From Pusillimonas sp. DMV24BSW_D (GTDB lineage: Bacteria; Pseudomonadota; Gammaproteobacteria; Burkholderiales; Burkholderiaceae_B), in the NCBI RefSeq assembly GCF_011388195.1, contig NZ_CP049990.1:1488001-1552000 (forward strand): 64,000 nucleotides of DNA, read 5' to 3'. The notes beneath the pieces are model-generated. The model worked only from the letters and a program-made list of their open reading frames with translations, was not told the DNA's origin and did not search any database. The stretch's first letter is position 1, and the number at the start of each line of letters is the position of its first letter. Made by a program: the position numbers and the translations under genes. Positions 7,052-16,252 of this stretch are shown here, piece after piece.

Positions 7052-7468
7052 ATGAATGATCAAAATGAATTAAAGAGCATGGGTTTGAAGGCGACGTTCC
7101 CGCGCCTGAAAATCCTTGATGTTTTCCGTAAGTCCGACCAGCGTCATCATAGCGCCGAAGATGTTTATCGTGCACTGTTGGCTGAAGACGTGGATATCGG
7201 CCTGGCTACGGTTTACCGGGTGCTTACTCAGTTTGAGCAGGCAGGTATTCTGTCTCGCAGCCAGTTCGACGGCGGTAAAGCGGTGTTTGAACTTAACGAC
7301 GGCGACCACCACGATCACCTTATTTGCACCAGTTGCGGCAAGGTGCTCGAGTTTACCGACCCTGAAATTGAAAAGCGCCAGCATATTATTGCCAAGGAAA
7401 AGAAGTTCACCCTGGAAAGTCATACCATGATGCTGTATGGCATTTGCAAAGAGTGCAACAGCAAATAA
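7052..7468 (+). CDS. fur: Ferric uptake regulator
   Basis: 138-residue iron-responsive repressor. The N-terminal winged helix (residues 1-80) includes [12 protein letters not shown] and [16 protein letters not shown]. The C-terminal dimerisation domain has the metal ligands HHDHLIC and CTSCG plus a late CKEC pair. The open frame extends to 7034, but the ATG at 7052 gives the N-terminus [13 protein letters not shown] seen in related Fur proteins and was chosen. It is divergent from bamE across a 141-bp AT-rich region. At least one likely target is in this window, the TonB receptor at 33605 with a Fur box. Confidence 0.96.
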   Translation: MNDQNELKSMGLKATFPRLKILDVFRKSDQRHHSAEDVYRALLAEDVDIGLATVYRVLTQFEQAGILSRSQFDGGKAVFELNDGDHHDHLICTSCGKVLEFTDPEIEKRQHIIAKEKKFTLESHTMMLYGICKECNSK

Positions 7469-7481
7469 GCTGGGGGCCCGG

Positions 7482-9128
7482 TTAGCGTGCCAGCATTTCT
7501 TTGGCATGACGAATGGTGGTGTCGGTAATTTCCAGCCCCCCCAGCATCCGGGCTACTTCGTCGACCCGGTCAGTGGGAGCCAGCAACTCAATCGTCGACT
7601 TGGTTTTGTTTTGTGTGACCCTTTTGCTGACGCGATAGTGATGGTGGCCGTATGCCGCCACTTGCGGCAAATGCGTTACGCATAAAACCTGGTGCTGTTG
7701 CCCCAGCGATTTCAATAACTGGCCCACCACTTCAGCCACGGCTCCGCCCACACCACTATCGACCTCATCGAATATCAGGGTGGGGACGCGTGCAGCCTGG
7801 CTCGCGATAACCGATAGTGCCAGCGAAATGCGGGCCAATTCCCCTCCGGATGCCACCTTGGCCAATGGCCTCGGGGTGGCGCCCGTATGGCCTGCGACTA
7901 AAAATTCGATGTTTTCAAGCCCGTGAGCCGTTTCGCCGCCGTTACTCAGGCCAATTTCGAAGCGCCCGCCTTTCATGGCCAATGTTTGCATGGCGTCGGT
8001 TACTTGTCGGGACATGGTTTGAGCCGCTTTCGCCCGTGCTTTGGAGAGTGCTTTGGCGGCTTTCAAATATTGCTGATAATAGGTGTCGACGTCTTGTTGA
8101 AGATGAGAAATGTCGGCGTTGGCACTGGCTTCGCGTAGCTTTTGTGTAATTTCGGCCTGGAATTCTGGAATATCCTCGGGCTCGATCCGAAACTTGCGGG
8201 CGAGTTCGAAAATGGCGGACATGCGCTGTTCCGCCTGCGCCAGCCGCTCTGGATCCAGGTCAATGCGGTCAAGATAGGCATTGAGGTCGGAAACGGTTTC
8301 CGCCGTGGCAATACGCGCTGATTCCAGTGTTTCGTACAAGCTGCGCACGGCTTCGTCGTGACGCAGCATTTGTTCCATTTGTTGTGCGGCCATATTCAAA
8401 AAGTGGCGCGCCCCTTGGTCGTCGTTGTCGAGTGCTTCCAGTGCACGATTGGCATTTTCGAGCAAAGACTGCGCATGAGCCAGGCGATGATGTTCCGTGG
8501 TTAAGGTTTCCCATTCCCCCGGTTGCAGGTCCAGGCGCTCCAACTCGGAGGCTTGCCATTCCAGACGGTCGCGCTCTTCGTTGAGCTTGTCGGTTTGTTC
8601 AAGCGCCCGCGCGAGGTGTCGTTTTGCCGTTTGCCAGTGTTGCCAGTGTTGTTGTACTTCTTGCGCCAAGGTGTTGTGGCCCCCCTGCGTGTCGAGCAGC
8701 GCACGTTGGCTGGCAGGTTGCAACAGGCTTTGGTGGGCATGCTGGCCGTGGATGTCGACAAGATGCTCACCGAGCTCCTTTAATTGGGCCAGCGTGGCCG
8801 GAATGCCGTTTATGTAGGCTTTGCTGCGACCTTGCTGGTCGATTACGCGCCGTAGCACCAATTCGTCGTGGTCCGTTTCCAGGCTTTGTTCTTCCAGCCA
8901 TTGCGTTAAGGTTTCCGGCGCCCTGAACAGTGCGCTAATGTCGGTACGTTTACAGCCTTCGCGAACAAAACGGGCATCGCTGCGCGCGCCTAATACCAGG
9001 GAAAGCGCATCGATAAGAATAGATTTGCCCGCGCCGGTTTCTCCGGAAAATACAGTAAAGCCGGCGTCGAAATGCAACTCGGCCTGATCAACAATGACGA
9101 AATCCCGAAGGTGCAGGGTGCGCAACAT
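7482..9128 (-). CDS. recN: DNA repair ATPase RecN
   Basis: An SMC-like ATPase of double-strand-break repair. The 548 residues have a Walker A GETGAGKS (29-36), a long coiled-coil middle, the ABC-type signature VASGGELAR and Walker B LIFDEVDSGVGG. It starts 3 bp after nadK and is read in the same direction, so nadK-recN form an operon. In E. coli recN has its own LexA boxes; no CTG-N10-CAG site was seen just upstream here, where the nadK coding region occupies the space. It converges with fur. Confidence 0.96.
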   Translation of the reverse strand: MLRTLHLRDFVIVDQAELHFDAGFTVFSGETGAGKSILIDALSLVLGARSDARFVREGCKRTDISALFRAPETLTQWLEEQSLETDHDELVLRRVIDQQGRSKAYINGIPATLAQLKELGEHLVDIHGQHAHQSLLQPASQRALLDTQGGHNTLAQEVQQHWQHWQTAKRHLARALEQTDKLNEERDRLEWQASELERLDLQPGEWETLTTEHHRLAHAQSLLENANRALEALDNDDQGARHFLNMAAQQMEQMLRHDEAVRSLYETLESARIATAETVSDLNAYLDRIDLDPERLAQAEQRMSAIFELARKFRIEPEDIPEFQAEITQKLREASANADISHLQQDVDTYYQQYLKAAKALSKARAKAAQTMSRQVTDAMQTLAMKGGRFEIGLSNGGETAHGLENIEFLVAGHTGATPRPLAKVASGGELARISLALSVIASQAARVPTLIFDEVDSGVGGAVAEVVGQLLKSLGQQHQVLCVTHLPQVAAYGHHHYRVSKRVTQNKTKSTIELLAPTDRVDEVARMLGGLEITDTTIRHAKEMLAR

Positions 9129-9131
9129 AAA

Positions 9132-10031
9132 TTATTCGCCCTCGTTGGAAAGCTGGGGGATCTGGTTCCAAAGCAGCTTGCGTCGCAGGGTTGAAAAGAA
9201 GCTATAACCCAGGGGATGCACAAAACGAACGTTGTCTTTGGAGCGCTGTACGTCGATTCTGTCGCCCGGTTGGCATTCAGACCAGGCCTGCATGTCGAAA
9301 TGCACGCTGGCACCGGATTCAACCCGCCCCAGGGCAGTGACTGTCATGCTAAGGACGCCGCTGTCGGGAATGACGATCGGCCGATTGGATAAGGTTTGTG
9401 GGGCGACTGGAACAAGCAGGATGGTTTGCAACTGCGGGTGCAGAACGGGCCCATTGGCCGACAGGGCATAAGCGGTTGAACCCGTGGGGGTTGAAATGAT
9501 TAGGCCGTCGGCGCGCTGGTTGTAAATAAAGTTTCCGTCCAGTTCAACGCGCAGGTCAATCATGCCGCCCCGACCGGCACGGTTGATGACAACGTCATTC
9601 AGTGCGACCCCCGAGAACATGACCTGGTCGCCGCGCATGACCCGGCCTTCAAGCATGAGCCGCTCTTCAATGTCGTAGTGGCCCCCAATAACCTGGCTCA
9701 GCGCATCGGTGGCGGTGTGAATGGGAATATCGGTGATGAAACCCAGGCGCCCATGGTTGATGCCGATAAGGGGGACGTTGCTGCGCGCCAAAATACGGCC
9801 CGCACCTAACATGGTGCCGTCGCCGCCCATGATGACGGCAAGATCCGCATGTTCGCCTATTTCAGCGTAAGATGCCGTCTTGAATTCGGTAACGCCGGTA
9901 TTGATTGCCGTGTCGGATTCAACCAGCACAGTGCACCCGGCGCTTTCAAGATGCCGGGCCAGCCTGCGCAGTGGTGCGTCGAGCCCCGAGTCTTGGTAGC
10001 GCCCGATTAGCGCAACGGTTTTAAAATGCAT
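9132..10031 (-). CDS. nadK: NAD kinase
   Basis: It phosphorylates NAD to NADP with ATP or polyphosphate. The 299 residues carry the signature GGDGTML (about 68-74), the NE/D-type loop NHGRLGFITD and the glycine-rich PTGSTAYALSANGP motif, all of which bind NAD and ATP. It is divergent from hrcA and followed by recN, matching the conserved cluster found near grpE in proteobacteria. The ATG at 10031 gives the standard N-terminus (MHFKTVALIGRY). Confidence 0.97.
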   Translation of the reverse strand: MHFKTVALIGRYQDSGLDAPLRRLARHLESAGCTVLVESDTAINTGVTEFKTASYAEIGEHADLAVIMGGDGTMLGAGRILARSNVPLIGINHGRLGFITDIPIHTATDALSQVIGGHYDIEERLMLEGRVMRGDQVMFSGVALNDVVINRAGRGGMIDLRVELDGNFIYNQRADGLIISTPTGSTAYALSANGPVLHPQLQTILLVPVAPQTLSNRPIVIPDSGVLSMTVTALGRVESGASVHFDMQAWSECQPGDRIDVQRSKDNVRFVHPLGYSFFSTLRRKLLWNQIPQLSNEGE

Positions 10032-10149
10032 TGTGCCGATACCTTGTATATGATGATTTAGGTGAGTTCAATTTATTATAGGGTCGTGTCCGTTGTTATT
10101 GTGGCGGATCTGTTGACAAGTTTGTCTTGCTGGAGTGTAAGGTATCACC

Positions 10150-11169
10150 ATGGACATGGATGACAGAGCGAAGTCACTGCTGAAAGCATTAATCGAACGA
10201 TACATTGCCGATGGCCAGCCGGTCGGTTCGCGTACGCTTTCGAAAATGTTCGAGCTATCGCCCGCGACAATTCGCAATGTCATGGCCGACCTAGAAGAAC
10301 TTGGCCTGATTCAAAGTCCTCACACTTCGGCGGGCCGTGTGCCTACGCCTAGGGGCTACCGCCTCTTTGTAGATCGTTTGCTGGCCACGCAACGCTTTGA
10401 AATTCTTCAGCCTTCGCAAATTCGGGAAATGTTGCCGGTAACCGATCCAAGTCGCACGGTGAATGCGGCGGCTACTTTGTTGTCGAATTTAACCCGCTTT
10501 GCCGGAGTTGTAATGGCGCCCAAGCGCACTCAGGTTTTTCGGCAAATTGAATTTATTCGCCTTTCCGACCGGCGTGTATTGTTGATTATCGTCACGCCGG
10601 ACGGCGATGTGCAAAATCGTATTCTGTTTGTTCAACGCGATTATCTCGATCAGGAACTGACGGAAGCCAGTAATTTTTTTAATCAGCATTTTGCCGGCAA
10701 GTCGTTCAACGAAGTGCGTGTTGCCATCAAAGACGAGCTCTCCTCTTTGAAGGAAGATATTTCGCGGCTGATGCAGCAGGCGGTTGAAGCGGGTACCGTT
10801 TCCGATGAAACCGATGACGGCGTTTATATTTCGGGTGAAAGAAAGTTGCTCGACGTGTCCGATATTGCTTCTGATATGGATCGTCTGCGCCGCATGTTTG
10901 CGCTGTTCGAGAAAAAAACCGATTTACTTCAGTTGCTCGATGTTTCCAGCCGGGCGGAAGGCGTGCAGATATACATTGGCGGTGACTCGCAACTGGTGCC
11001 GCTTGAGGACGTTTCGGTCATTACTGCGCCCTATGGTATCGACGGTAGAGTAGTGGGTACACTGGGTGTAATCGGGCCAACCCGTATGGCTTATGATCGC
11101 GTCATCCCTATCGTTGATATTACGGCTAAATTGTTATCCAACGCTTTAAGCCATCACTCTTCTTCCTGA
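10150..11169 (+). CDS. hrcA: Heat-inducible transcription repressor HrcA
   Basis: A 339-residue repressor with an N-terminal winged helix (residues 1-75, including [19 protein letters not shown] and [12 protein letters not shown]) and a GAF-like dimerisation domain. HrcA binds CIRCE elements, usually before groES/groEL, and needs GroEL to fold. No CIRCE inverted repeat was seen before grpE or dnaK here, which instead have sigma32 promoters, so its target is likely outside the window. AAGGT sits 7 bp before the ATG. A perfect TTGACA at 10113-10118 with a poor -10 (TGTAAG, 17 bp on) is a possible promoter. Confidence 0.96.
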   Translation: MDMDDRAKSLLKALIERYIADGQPVGSRTLSKMFELSPATIRNVMADLEELGLIQSPHTSAGRVPTPRGYRLFVDRLLATQRFEILQPSQIREMLPVTDPSRTVNAAATLLSNLTRFAGVVMAPKRTQVFRQIEFIRLSDRRVLLIIVTPDGDVQNRILFVQRDYLDQELTEASNFFNQHFAGKSFNEVRVAIKDELSSLKEDISRLMQQAVEAGTVSDETDDGVYISGERKLLDVSDIASDMDRLRRMFALFEKKTDLLQLLDVSSRAEGVQIYIGGDSQLVPLEDVSVITAPYGIDGRVVGTLGVIGPTRMAYDRVIPIVDITAKLLSNALSHHSSS

Positions 11170-11187
11170 ACCGATTAAAGGGCGTCA

Positions 11188-12261
11188 ATGCCTTCTTTAC
11201 TTCCTTCCCGCTATTATCCGGAACCACATGATCCCCAAGGGTTAGACCCTGAGCCGCCGGTACGGCCTTCTGGGCCGATCGGTATTTTGGTGGTGAACCT
11301 TGGCACACCGGATGAGCCCTCTGCATCTGCCATTCGGCGTTATTTGGCGCAGTTTTTGTCGGATCCACGTGTTATTGAGATACCGCAATGGATCTGGCGC
11401 ATTATCCTGCATGGCATTATTTTGCGAACGCGGCCTCGCAAGCTGGTGCCCCGTTATCGGGGAATATGGCTTGAGCAAGGTTCCCCCTTGGTGGTTTACA
11501 GCCAGGCACAAGCGGCCGGGCTTGAAAAGGCGCTGCAAACGGGGGGGGCAGATGTTCGGGTCATATTGGCTATGCGTTACGGAAATCCTTCCATAGAGGC
11601 GGGCATCGACGCACTGCGCAAGCACGGGTGTGAACGTATTCTTACTGTTCCCTTGTATCCGCAATATGCGGCCAGTACCACCGCCACTGTGGTCGACGCC
11701 GTAACTGCTCACACAGCGCGTTTGCGTAATCAGCCGGAACTGCGTTTTATCAAGCGCTATCAGGATGATCCCGGCTACATACAGGCGTTGGTGAGCAAAT
11801 TAACTGCATTTTGGAATGCGCATGGCAAGCCGGAGCGTTTATTGCTTAGTTTTCACGGTTTGCCCCAGCGCACCATTTTGCAAGGCGATCCCTATCATCG
11901 CGATTGCATGGATACAGTTCGCGCCATTAAGGCACATTTACCGCAGGAAGACGCCGAACGCGTTTATGTCTCGTTTCAAAGCCGTTTTGGGGCTGAAAAA
12001 TGGTTGCAACCTTATACCGAGCCTACGTTGAAGGCTTGGGCCCAGGAGGGGATAAAACATATTGATGTCATGTGCCCTGGCTTTTTGGCGGATTGCCTGG
12101 AAACGCTGGAAGAGATTCAAGAAGAGTGCCGTGAGGCGTTTTTGCAGGCCGGTGGAGAGACATTCAGATATATCCCCTGTTTGAATGATGATGCCCAATG
12201 GGTGGACGCACTTTCTCAAATTGTGCGTCGACATCTTTCGGGGTGGTCGGAAAAGGCGTAA
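11188..12261 (+). CDS. hemH: Ferrochelatase
   Basis: It inserts Fe(II) into protoporphyrin IX, the last step of haem synthesis, at the cytoplasmic face of the membrane. The 357 residues contain GILVVNLGTPDEP near the N-terminus (about 32-44) and the signature LLLSFHGLPQR with the catalytic His (about 218-228). It starts 18 bp after hrcA and is probably co-transcribed. The intergenic hairpin at 12284-12307 may end the message. It lies between two heat-shock genes, but the sigma32 promoters come only after it. Confidence 0.96.
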   Translation: MPSLLPSRYYPEPHDPQGLDPEPPVRPSGPIGILVVNLGTPDEPSASAIRRYLAQFLSDPRVIEIPQWIWRIILHGIILRTRPRKLVPRYRGIWLEQGSPLVVYSQAQAAGLEKALQTGGADVRVILAMRYGNPSIEAGIDALRKHGCERILTVPLYPQYAASTTATVVDAVTAHTARLRNQPELRFIKRYQDDPGYIQALVSKLTAFWNAHGKPERLLLSFHGLPQRTILQGDPYHRDCMDTVRAIKAHLPQEDAERVYVSFQSRFGAEKWLQPYTEPTLKAWAQEGIKHIDVMCPGFLADCLETLEEIQEECREAFLQAGGETFRYIPCLNDDAQWVDALSQIVRRHLSGWSEKA

Positions 12262-12278
12262 GTTATTTGTACTAATGT

Positions 12279-12306
12279 CTTGAAATGGGGGCGCTTGCCC
12301 CCATTT
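12279..12306 (+). promoter_or_regulatory. Sigma32 promoter of grpE, inside a perfect hairpin
   Basis: CTTGAAA (12279-12285), a 13-bp spacer and CCCCATTT (12299-12306) match the sigma32 consensus at almost every position. The predicted start is about 12313, 30 bp before the grpE ATG. The spacer and -10 form a perfect inverted repeat with ten-base arms (AAATGGGGGC / GCCCCCATTT) around GCTT, so a read-through hemH transcript would fold there. Confidence 0.87.
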
Positions 12307-12344
12307 GCATTTGATCGAATCAAACAGAAGTGGAGTGCGTGGTT

Positions 12345-12947
12345 ATGTCGAAACAGAATGAGCCCCTTGACCCTAAGGACGATAAGCAGGTTGCGAAAGC
12401 TTCGGAGTCTGCAGATGAAGTGTTATCCGAAGGGGAGGGTGCCGCCGATGTAGAGCCGGCCGTCGAACTGGAGTCGGCCGAGGCGTTGGCAGCCAAACTG
12501 GAAGAGGCGCAGGCTCAGGTGGGTCAGTATTACGAAGAGCTATTACGGGCGAAAGCGGAAACCGAGAATATTCGGCGTCGTGCTCAGGATGATGTGGCCA
12601 AGGCGCGTAAATTCGGTATTGAGTCATTCGCTGAAAGCCTGGTACCGGTTAAAGACAGTCTTGAGGCTGCGCTTGGGTTGAAAGATCAAACCCCCGAAGC
12701 TTGGCAGTCGGGGGTTGAAGCCACGCTGAAACAATTGATAGGCGCATTTGAGCGTAATCAGCTTAAGGAAGTGGCGCCGGCGGAGGGTGATAAATTCGAC
12801 CCCAATTTGCACCAGGCCATTTCTTCGGTTCCGTCCGATCTGCCGGAAGGCGCGGTTGTGCAAATGCTGCAGAAGGGCTATACGATTGCTGATCGCGTGC
12901 TCAGGCCCGCCCTGGTGGCGGTGTCTTCGGGCAAGCCGGCGCAATAG
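12345..12947 (+). CDS. grpE: Nucleotide exchange factor GrpE
   Basis: It releases ADP from DnaK and acts as a thermosensor of the chaperone cycle. The 200-residue protein has an acidic, disordered N-terminus (1-50), a long helix (about 50-110, containing [20 protein letters not shown]) and the C-terminal beta domain with [24 protein letters not shown] and [13 protein letters not shown]. The frame opens at 12330, but GTGGAG lies 9 bp before the ATG at 12345, which gives the usual start MSKQNE. It is driven by its own sigma32 promoter, and dnaK follows after 131 bp with another. Confidence 0.96.
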   Translation: MSKQNEPLDPKDDKQVAKASESADEVLSEGEGAADVEPAVELESAEALAAKLEEAQAQVGQYYEELLRAKAETENIRRRAQDDVAKARKFGIESFAESLVPVKDSLEAALGLKDQTPEAWQSGVEATLKQLIGAFERNQLKEVAPAEGDKFDPNLHQAISSVPSDLPEGAVVQMLQKGYTIADRVLRPALVAVSSGKPAQ

Positions 12948-12992
12948 TCAGGCGCGCTCACGGCGCAAAGAAAAAAACTCTGTGGGGTATGC

Positions 12993-13020
12993 CTTGAAAA
13001 GTTTAAGGCAGGCCCCACTT
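12993..13020 (+). promoter_or_regulatory. Sigma32 promoter of dnaK
   Basis: CTTGAAA (12993-12999), a 13-bp spacer and CCCCACTT (13013-13020) match the sigma32 consensus. The predicted start is near 13027, giving a leader of about 50 nt before the dnaK ATG. Confidence 0.87.
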
Positions 13021-13078
13021 AAGAATCAGTCAAGTTTGTTTCCAACTGAATTGAACGCAATTTTTAAGGCGATACATT

Positions 13079-15010
13079 ATGGGCAAAATTATTGGTATTG
13101 ACCTGGGCACGACCAACAGCTGTGTTGCTGTGATGGACGGCGGCAAGGTCAACATTATTGAAAACTCGGAAGGTGCGCGCACCACGCCGTCGATTGTGGC
13201 GTACATGCAAGACGGCGAAATTCTGGTGGGTGCGCCCGCCAAACGTCAGGCAGTCACCAATCCGGCCAACACGCTTTACGCGGTCAAGCGCCTGATTGGT
13301 CGTAAATTTGATGAAAAGGCGGTTCAGAAAGATATTGATCTGATGCCTTATAAAATCGTCAAGGCAGACAACGGTGATGCTTGGGTTGAGGCGCAGGGCA
13401 AGCAATTGGCCCCTCCCCAGGTGTCAGCCGATGTGTTGCGCAAAATGAAGAAAACGGCGGAAGACTATCTGGGTGAAGAAGTCACCGAGGCGGTCATTAC
13501 TGTGCCGGCCTACTTCAACGACAGCCAGCGCCAGGCAACCAAAGATGCCGGGCGCATTGCAGGCCTTGAGGTCAAGCGTATTATTAACGAGCCCACCGCG
13601 GCCGCATTGGCTTTCGGTATGGATAAGACCGAAAAAGGCGATCGCAAAATTGCGGTTTATGACCTGGGTGGTGGTACGTTCGACGTCTCGATCATTGAAA
13701 TCGCCGATATCGACGGTGAAAAGCAGTTCGAAGTGTTGTCGACCAACGGCGATACTTTCCTGGGCGGCGAAGACTTCGACCAACGCATCATTGATTACAT
13801 TATCGATGAGTTCAAGAAAGAAAGCGGCGTTGACTTGTCGAAAGACGTTTTGGCTCTGCAGCGCTTGAAAGAGGCGGCTGAGAAAGCCAAGATCGAGCTG
13901 TCTTCCACGCAGCAAACCGAGATTAACCTGCCTTATATTACCGCCGATGCCTCAGGTCCCAAGCATTTGAACCTGAAACTGTCGCGCGCCAAACTGGAGG
14001 CATTGGTTGAAGAGCTCATCGAGCGCACCATTGAGCCATGCCGCATTGCCATTAAAGACGCAGGTGTCAAGGTTTCAGAAATTCACGACGTGATTTTGGT
14101 TGGCGGCATGACACGCATGCCGAAAGTACAGGAGAAGGTTAAAGAGTTCTTCGGTCGCGATCCACGTAAAGACGTCAACCCCGATGAAGCGGTTGCTGCC
14201 GGCGCGGCTATTCAGGGCTCGGTATTGTCCGGCGATCGCAAAGACGTTTTGCTGCTCGACGTGACACCGTTGTCGCTGGGTATTGAAACGCTTGGTGGCG
14301 TCATGACCAAGATGATTCAGAAGAACACGACGATTCCCACCCGTTTTTCGCAAGTGTTCTCAACTGCCGACGACAATCAGCCGGCCGTAACCATCAAGGT
14401 ATTCCAGGGTGAGCGTGAAATCGCAGCGGGTAACAAGAGCCTGGGTGAATTCAACCTTGAAGGGATTCCGCCGTCACCGCGTGGCGTGCCGCAAATCGAA
14501 GTTACGTTCGATATCGACGCCAATGGTATTTTGCATGTGTCTGCGAAAGACAAAGGTACCGGTAAAGAGAACAAGATCACCATTAAAGCCAATTCGGGTC
14601 TAACAGATGACGAAATTGAGCGCATGGTGAAAGATGCCGAGGTCAATGCTGAAGAAGACCGTCGTATAGCCGAATTGGCCACGACGCGAAACCAGGCCGA
14701 AGCATTGGTACATTCCACCCGCAAGTCGCTGGAAGAGTATGGCGACAAGCTGGAAGCTTCCGAGAAAGAAGCCATTGAGGCGGCTATCAAGGAAGTGGAA
14801 GAGGTCCTTAAAGATGGCGACAAGGAAGCGATTGACGCCAAGGTTGAGGCACTGACATCAGCTTCGCAGAAGCTCGGCGAAAAGATGTACGCCGATATGC
14901 AGGCTCAGGCAGCGGCGCAGCAAGGTGCCGATGGCGCGACCGCCCAGCAACCGGAAGACGAGAACGTCGTTGATGCCGACTTCAAAGAAGTTAAGCGCGA
15001 CGACAAGTAA
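13079..15010 (+). CDS. dnaK: Chaperone DnaK (Hsp70)
   Basis: Main Hsp70 chaperone. The 643 residues show the nucleotide-binding domain with [16 protein letters not shown] (residues 5-20), [14 protein letters not shown] and [13 protein letters not shown], the linker [19 protein letters not shown], the substrate-binding domain, and a lid ending in a Gln/Ala-rich tail and EENVVDADF-type terminus ([13 protein letters not shown]). It works with GrpE and DnaJ encoded on either side. It has its own sigma32 promoter and a stem-loop before dnaJ. The N-terminus [10 protein letters not shown] is canonical. Confidence 0.99.
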   Translation: MGKIIGIDLGTTNSCVAVMDGGKVNIIENSEGARTTPSIVAYMQDGEILVGAPAKRQAVTNPANTLYAVKRLIGRKFDEKAVQKDIDLMPYKIVKADNGDAWVEAQGKQLAPPQVSADVLRKMKKTAEDYLGEEVTEAVITVPAYFNDSQRQATKDAGRIAGLEVKRIINEPTAAALAFGMDKTEKGDRKIAVYDLGGGTFDVSIIEIADIDGEKQFEVLSTNGDTFLGGEDFDQRIIDYIIDEFKKESGVDLSKDVLALQRLKEAAEKAKIELSSTQQTEINLPYITADASGPKHLNLKLSRAKLEALVEELIERTIEPCRIAIKDAGVKVSEIHDVILVGGMTRMPKVQEKVKEFFGRDPRKDVNPDEAVAAGAAIQGSVLSGDRKDVLLLDVTPLSLGIETLGGVMTKMIQKNTTIPTRFSQVFSTADDNQPAVTIKVFQGEREIAAGNKSLGEFNLEGIPPSPRGVPQIEVTFDIDANGILHVSAKDKGTGKENKITIKANSGLTDDEIERMVKDAEVNAEEDRRIAELATTRNQAEALVHSTRKSLEEYGDKLEASEKEAIEAAIKEVEEVLKDGDKEAIDAKVEALTSASQKLGEKMYADMQAQAAAQQGADGATAQQPEDENVVDADFKEVKRDDK

Positions 15011-15032
15011 GGGCTCGTTTTAGCGGTTCTTA

Positions 15033-15064
15033 GCCCGGTTTCTGGTGTTTTCCGGAAATCGGGC
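15033..15064 (+). terminator. Stem-loop between dnaK and dnaJ
   Basis: A 13-bp stem (GCCCGGTTTCTGG / CCGGAAATCGGGC, two G-T pairs) with a 6-base loop, followed by GTTGTTGTTT. The T tract is interrupted, so it looks like a partial terminator or mRNA-processing site that would lower dnaJ relative to dnaK. Confidence 0.55.
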
Positions 15065-15115
15065 GTTGTTGTTTATTACTGATTCAATTTAAGCGCAAGC
15101 AGGCGCAAAGAAAAT

Positions 15116-16249
15116 ATGGCAAAACGCGACTTTTACGAAGTGCTGGGCGTAGGGAAAAATGCGACCGAAGATGAATTACGAAAGGCCTACCGCAAGCTGG
15201 CCATGAAGTATCATCCTGATCGCAACCCCGACAGCAAGGAGGCCGAAGAGAAATTCAAGGAAGCGAAAGAAGCTTATGAGATGCTCAGCGACCCTGAAAA
15301 AAGAGCGGCATATGATCGATTCGGTCATGCAGGTGTCGACCCCAATGCGGCTGGTGCCGGCATGGGCGGTGCCGGTATGGGCGGCGCAGGCTTTGCCGAC
15401 GCCTTTGGTGATATTTTTGGTGAAATTTTTGGTGGCGCCGGAGGCCGGCGTGGCGGCCCGCAGGTGTACCGCGGTGCCGACCTGAAATACACCCTGGAAA
15501 TTTCGCTTGAGCAAGCGGCTACAGGCTTTGATACTGAAATACGGGTACCCAGCTGGGAAAATTGCGATACTTGCAAAGGCTCAGGTGCCAAGCCGGGAAC
15601 CCAGCCGCAAACATGCAGTACTTGCGGTGGTAATGGCGCGGTGCGGATGCAGCAGGGTTTTTTCAGTGTGCAGCAAACTTGCCCAACCTGTCATGGCAGC
15701 GGCAAGGAAATTACGGATCCGTGCGTGGCATGCGATGGCGTGGGCCGGATTCGACGCAATAAAACGTTGCAAGTCAAGATTCCCGCCGGCATTGACGACG
15801 GCATGCGAATTCGTTCGGCCGGCAATGGCGAACCCGGCGTAAATGGTGGGCCGCCCGGCGACCTTTACGTTGAAATTCACCTTAAGCAGCATTCTATTTT
15901 CCAGCGTGACGGCGAGGACTTGCATTGTGAACTAACGATTCCGTTCACGACGGCTGCATTAGGGGGCGATGTTGAGGTGCCCACACTGAGCGGCAAAGGC
16001 TCCATTACGATTCCCGAGGGCACGCAAACAGGTAAAACGTTCCGTCTGCGCGGCAAGGGTATCAAAGGTATTCGTTCGAGTTATCCCGGTGATCTCTACT
16101 GCCACGTTGCAGTGGAAACGCCCGTACGACTCAGCGAAGACCAAAAGAAATTGTTGCGCCAGTTCGAGGCGTCTTTGTCGCAAGGTGGGGAGAAACACTC
16201 CCCCAAAAGCGACTCCTGGACAGATCGGGTAAAAAACTTTTTTAGTTAA
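15116..16249 (+). CDS. dnaJ: Co-chaperone DnaJ (Hsp40)
   Basis: It delivers substrates to DnaK and stimulates its ATPase. The 377 residues contain the J domain (1-70) with HPD at 33-35 in KYHPDRNP, a Gly/Phe-rich region (about 75-115) holding a short GAGMG repeat, and four zinc-finger repeats [24 protein letters not shown] and CVACDGVG (about 145-210). The C-terminal substrate-binding and dimerisation parts follow. It lies 105 bp after dnaK with a stem-loop between and ends 3 bp before the convergent M16 protease gene. Confidence 0.98.
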   Translation: MAKRDFYEVLGVGKNATEDELRKAYRKLAMKYHPDRNPDSKEAEEKFKEAKEAYEMLSDPEKRAAYDRFGHAGVDPNAAGAGMGGAGMGGAGFADAFGDIFGEIFGGAGGRRGGPQVYRGADLKYTLEISLEQAATGFDTEIRVPSWENCDTCKGSGAKPGTQPQTCSTCGGNGAVRMQQGFFSVQQTCPTCHGSGKEITDPCVACDGVGRIRRNKTLQVKIPAGIDDGMRIRSAGNGEPGVNGGPPGDLYVEIHLKQHSIFQRDGEDLHCELTIPFTTAALGGDVEVPTLSGKGSITIPEGTQTGKTFRLRGKGIKGIRSSYPGDLYCHVAVETPVRLSEDQKKLLRQFEASLSQGGEKHSPKSDSWTDRVKNFFS

Positions 16250-16252
16250 AGT

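Noticed and set aside
12262-13078. CIRCE element for HrcA before grpE or dnaK
   Set aside because: No TTAGCACTC-N9-GAGTGCTAA-like repeat was found; the gaps hold sigma32 promoters instead.
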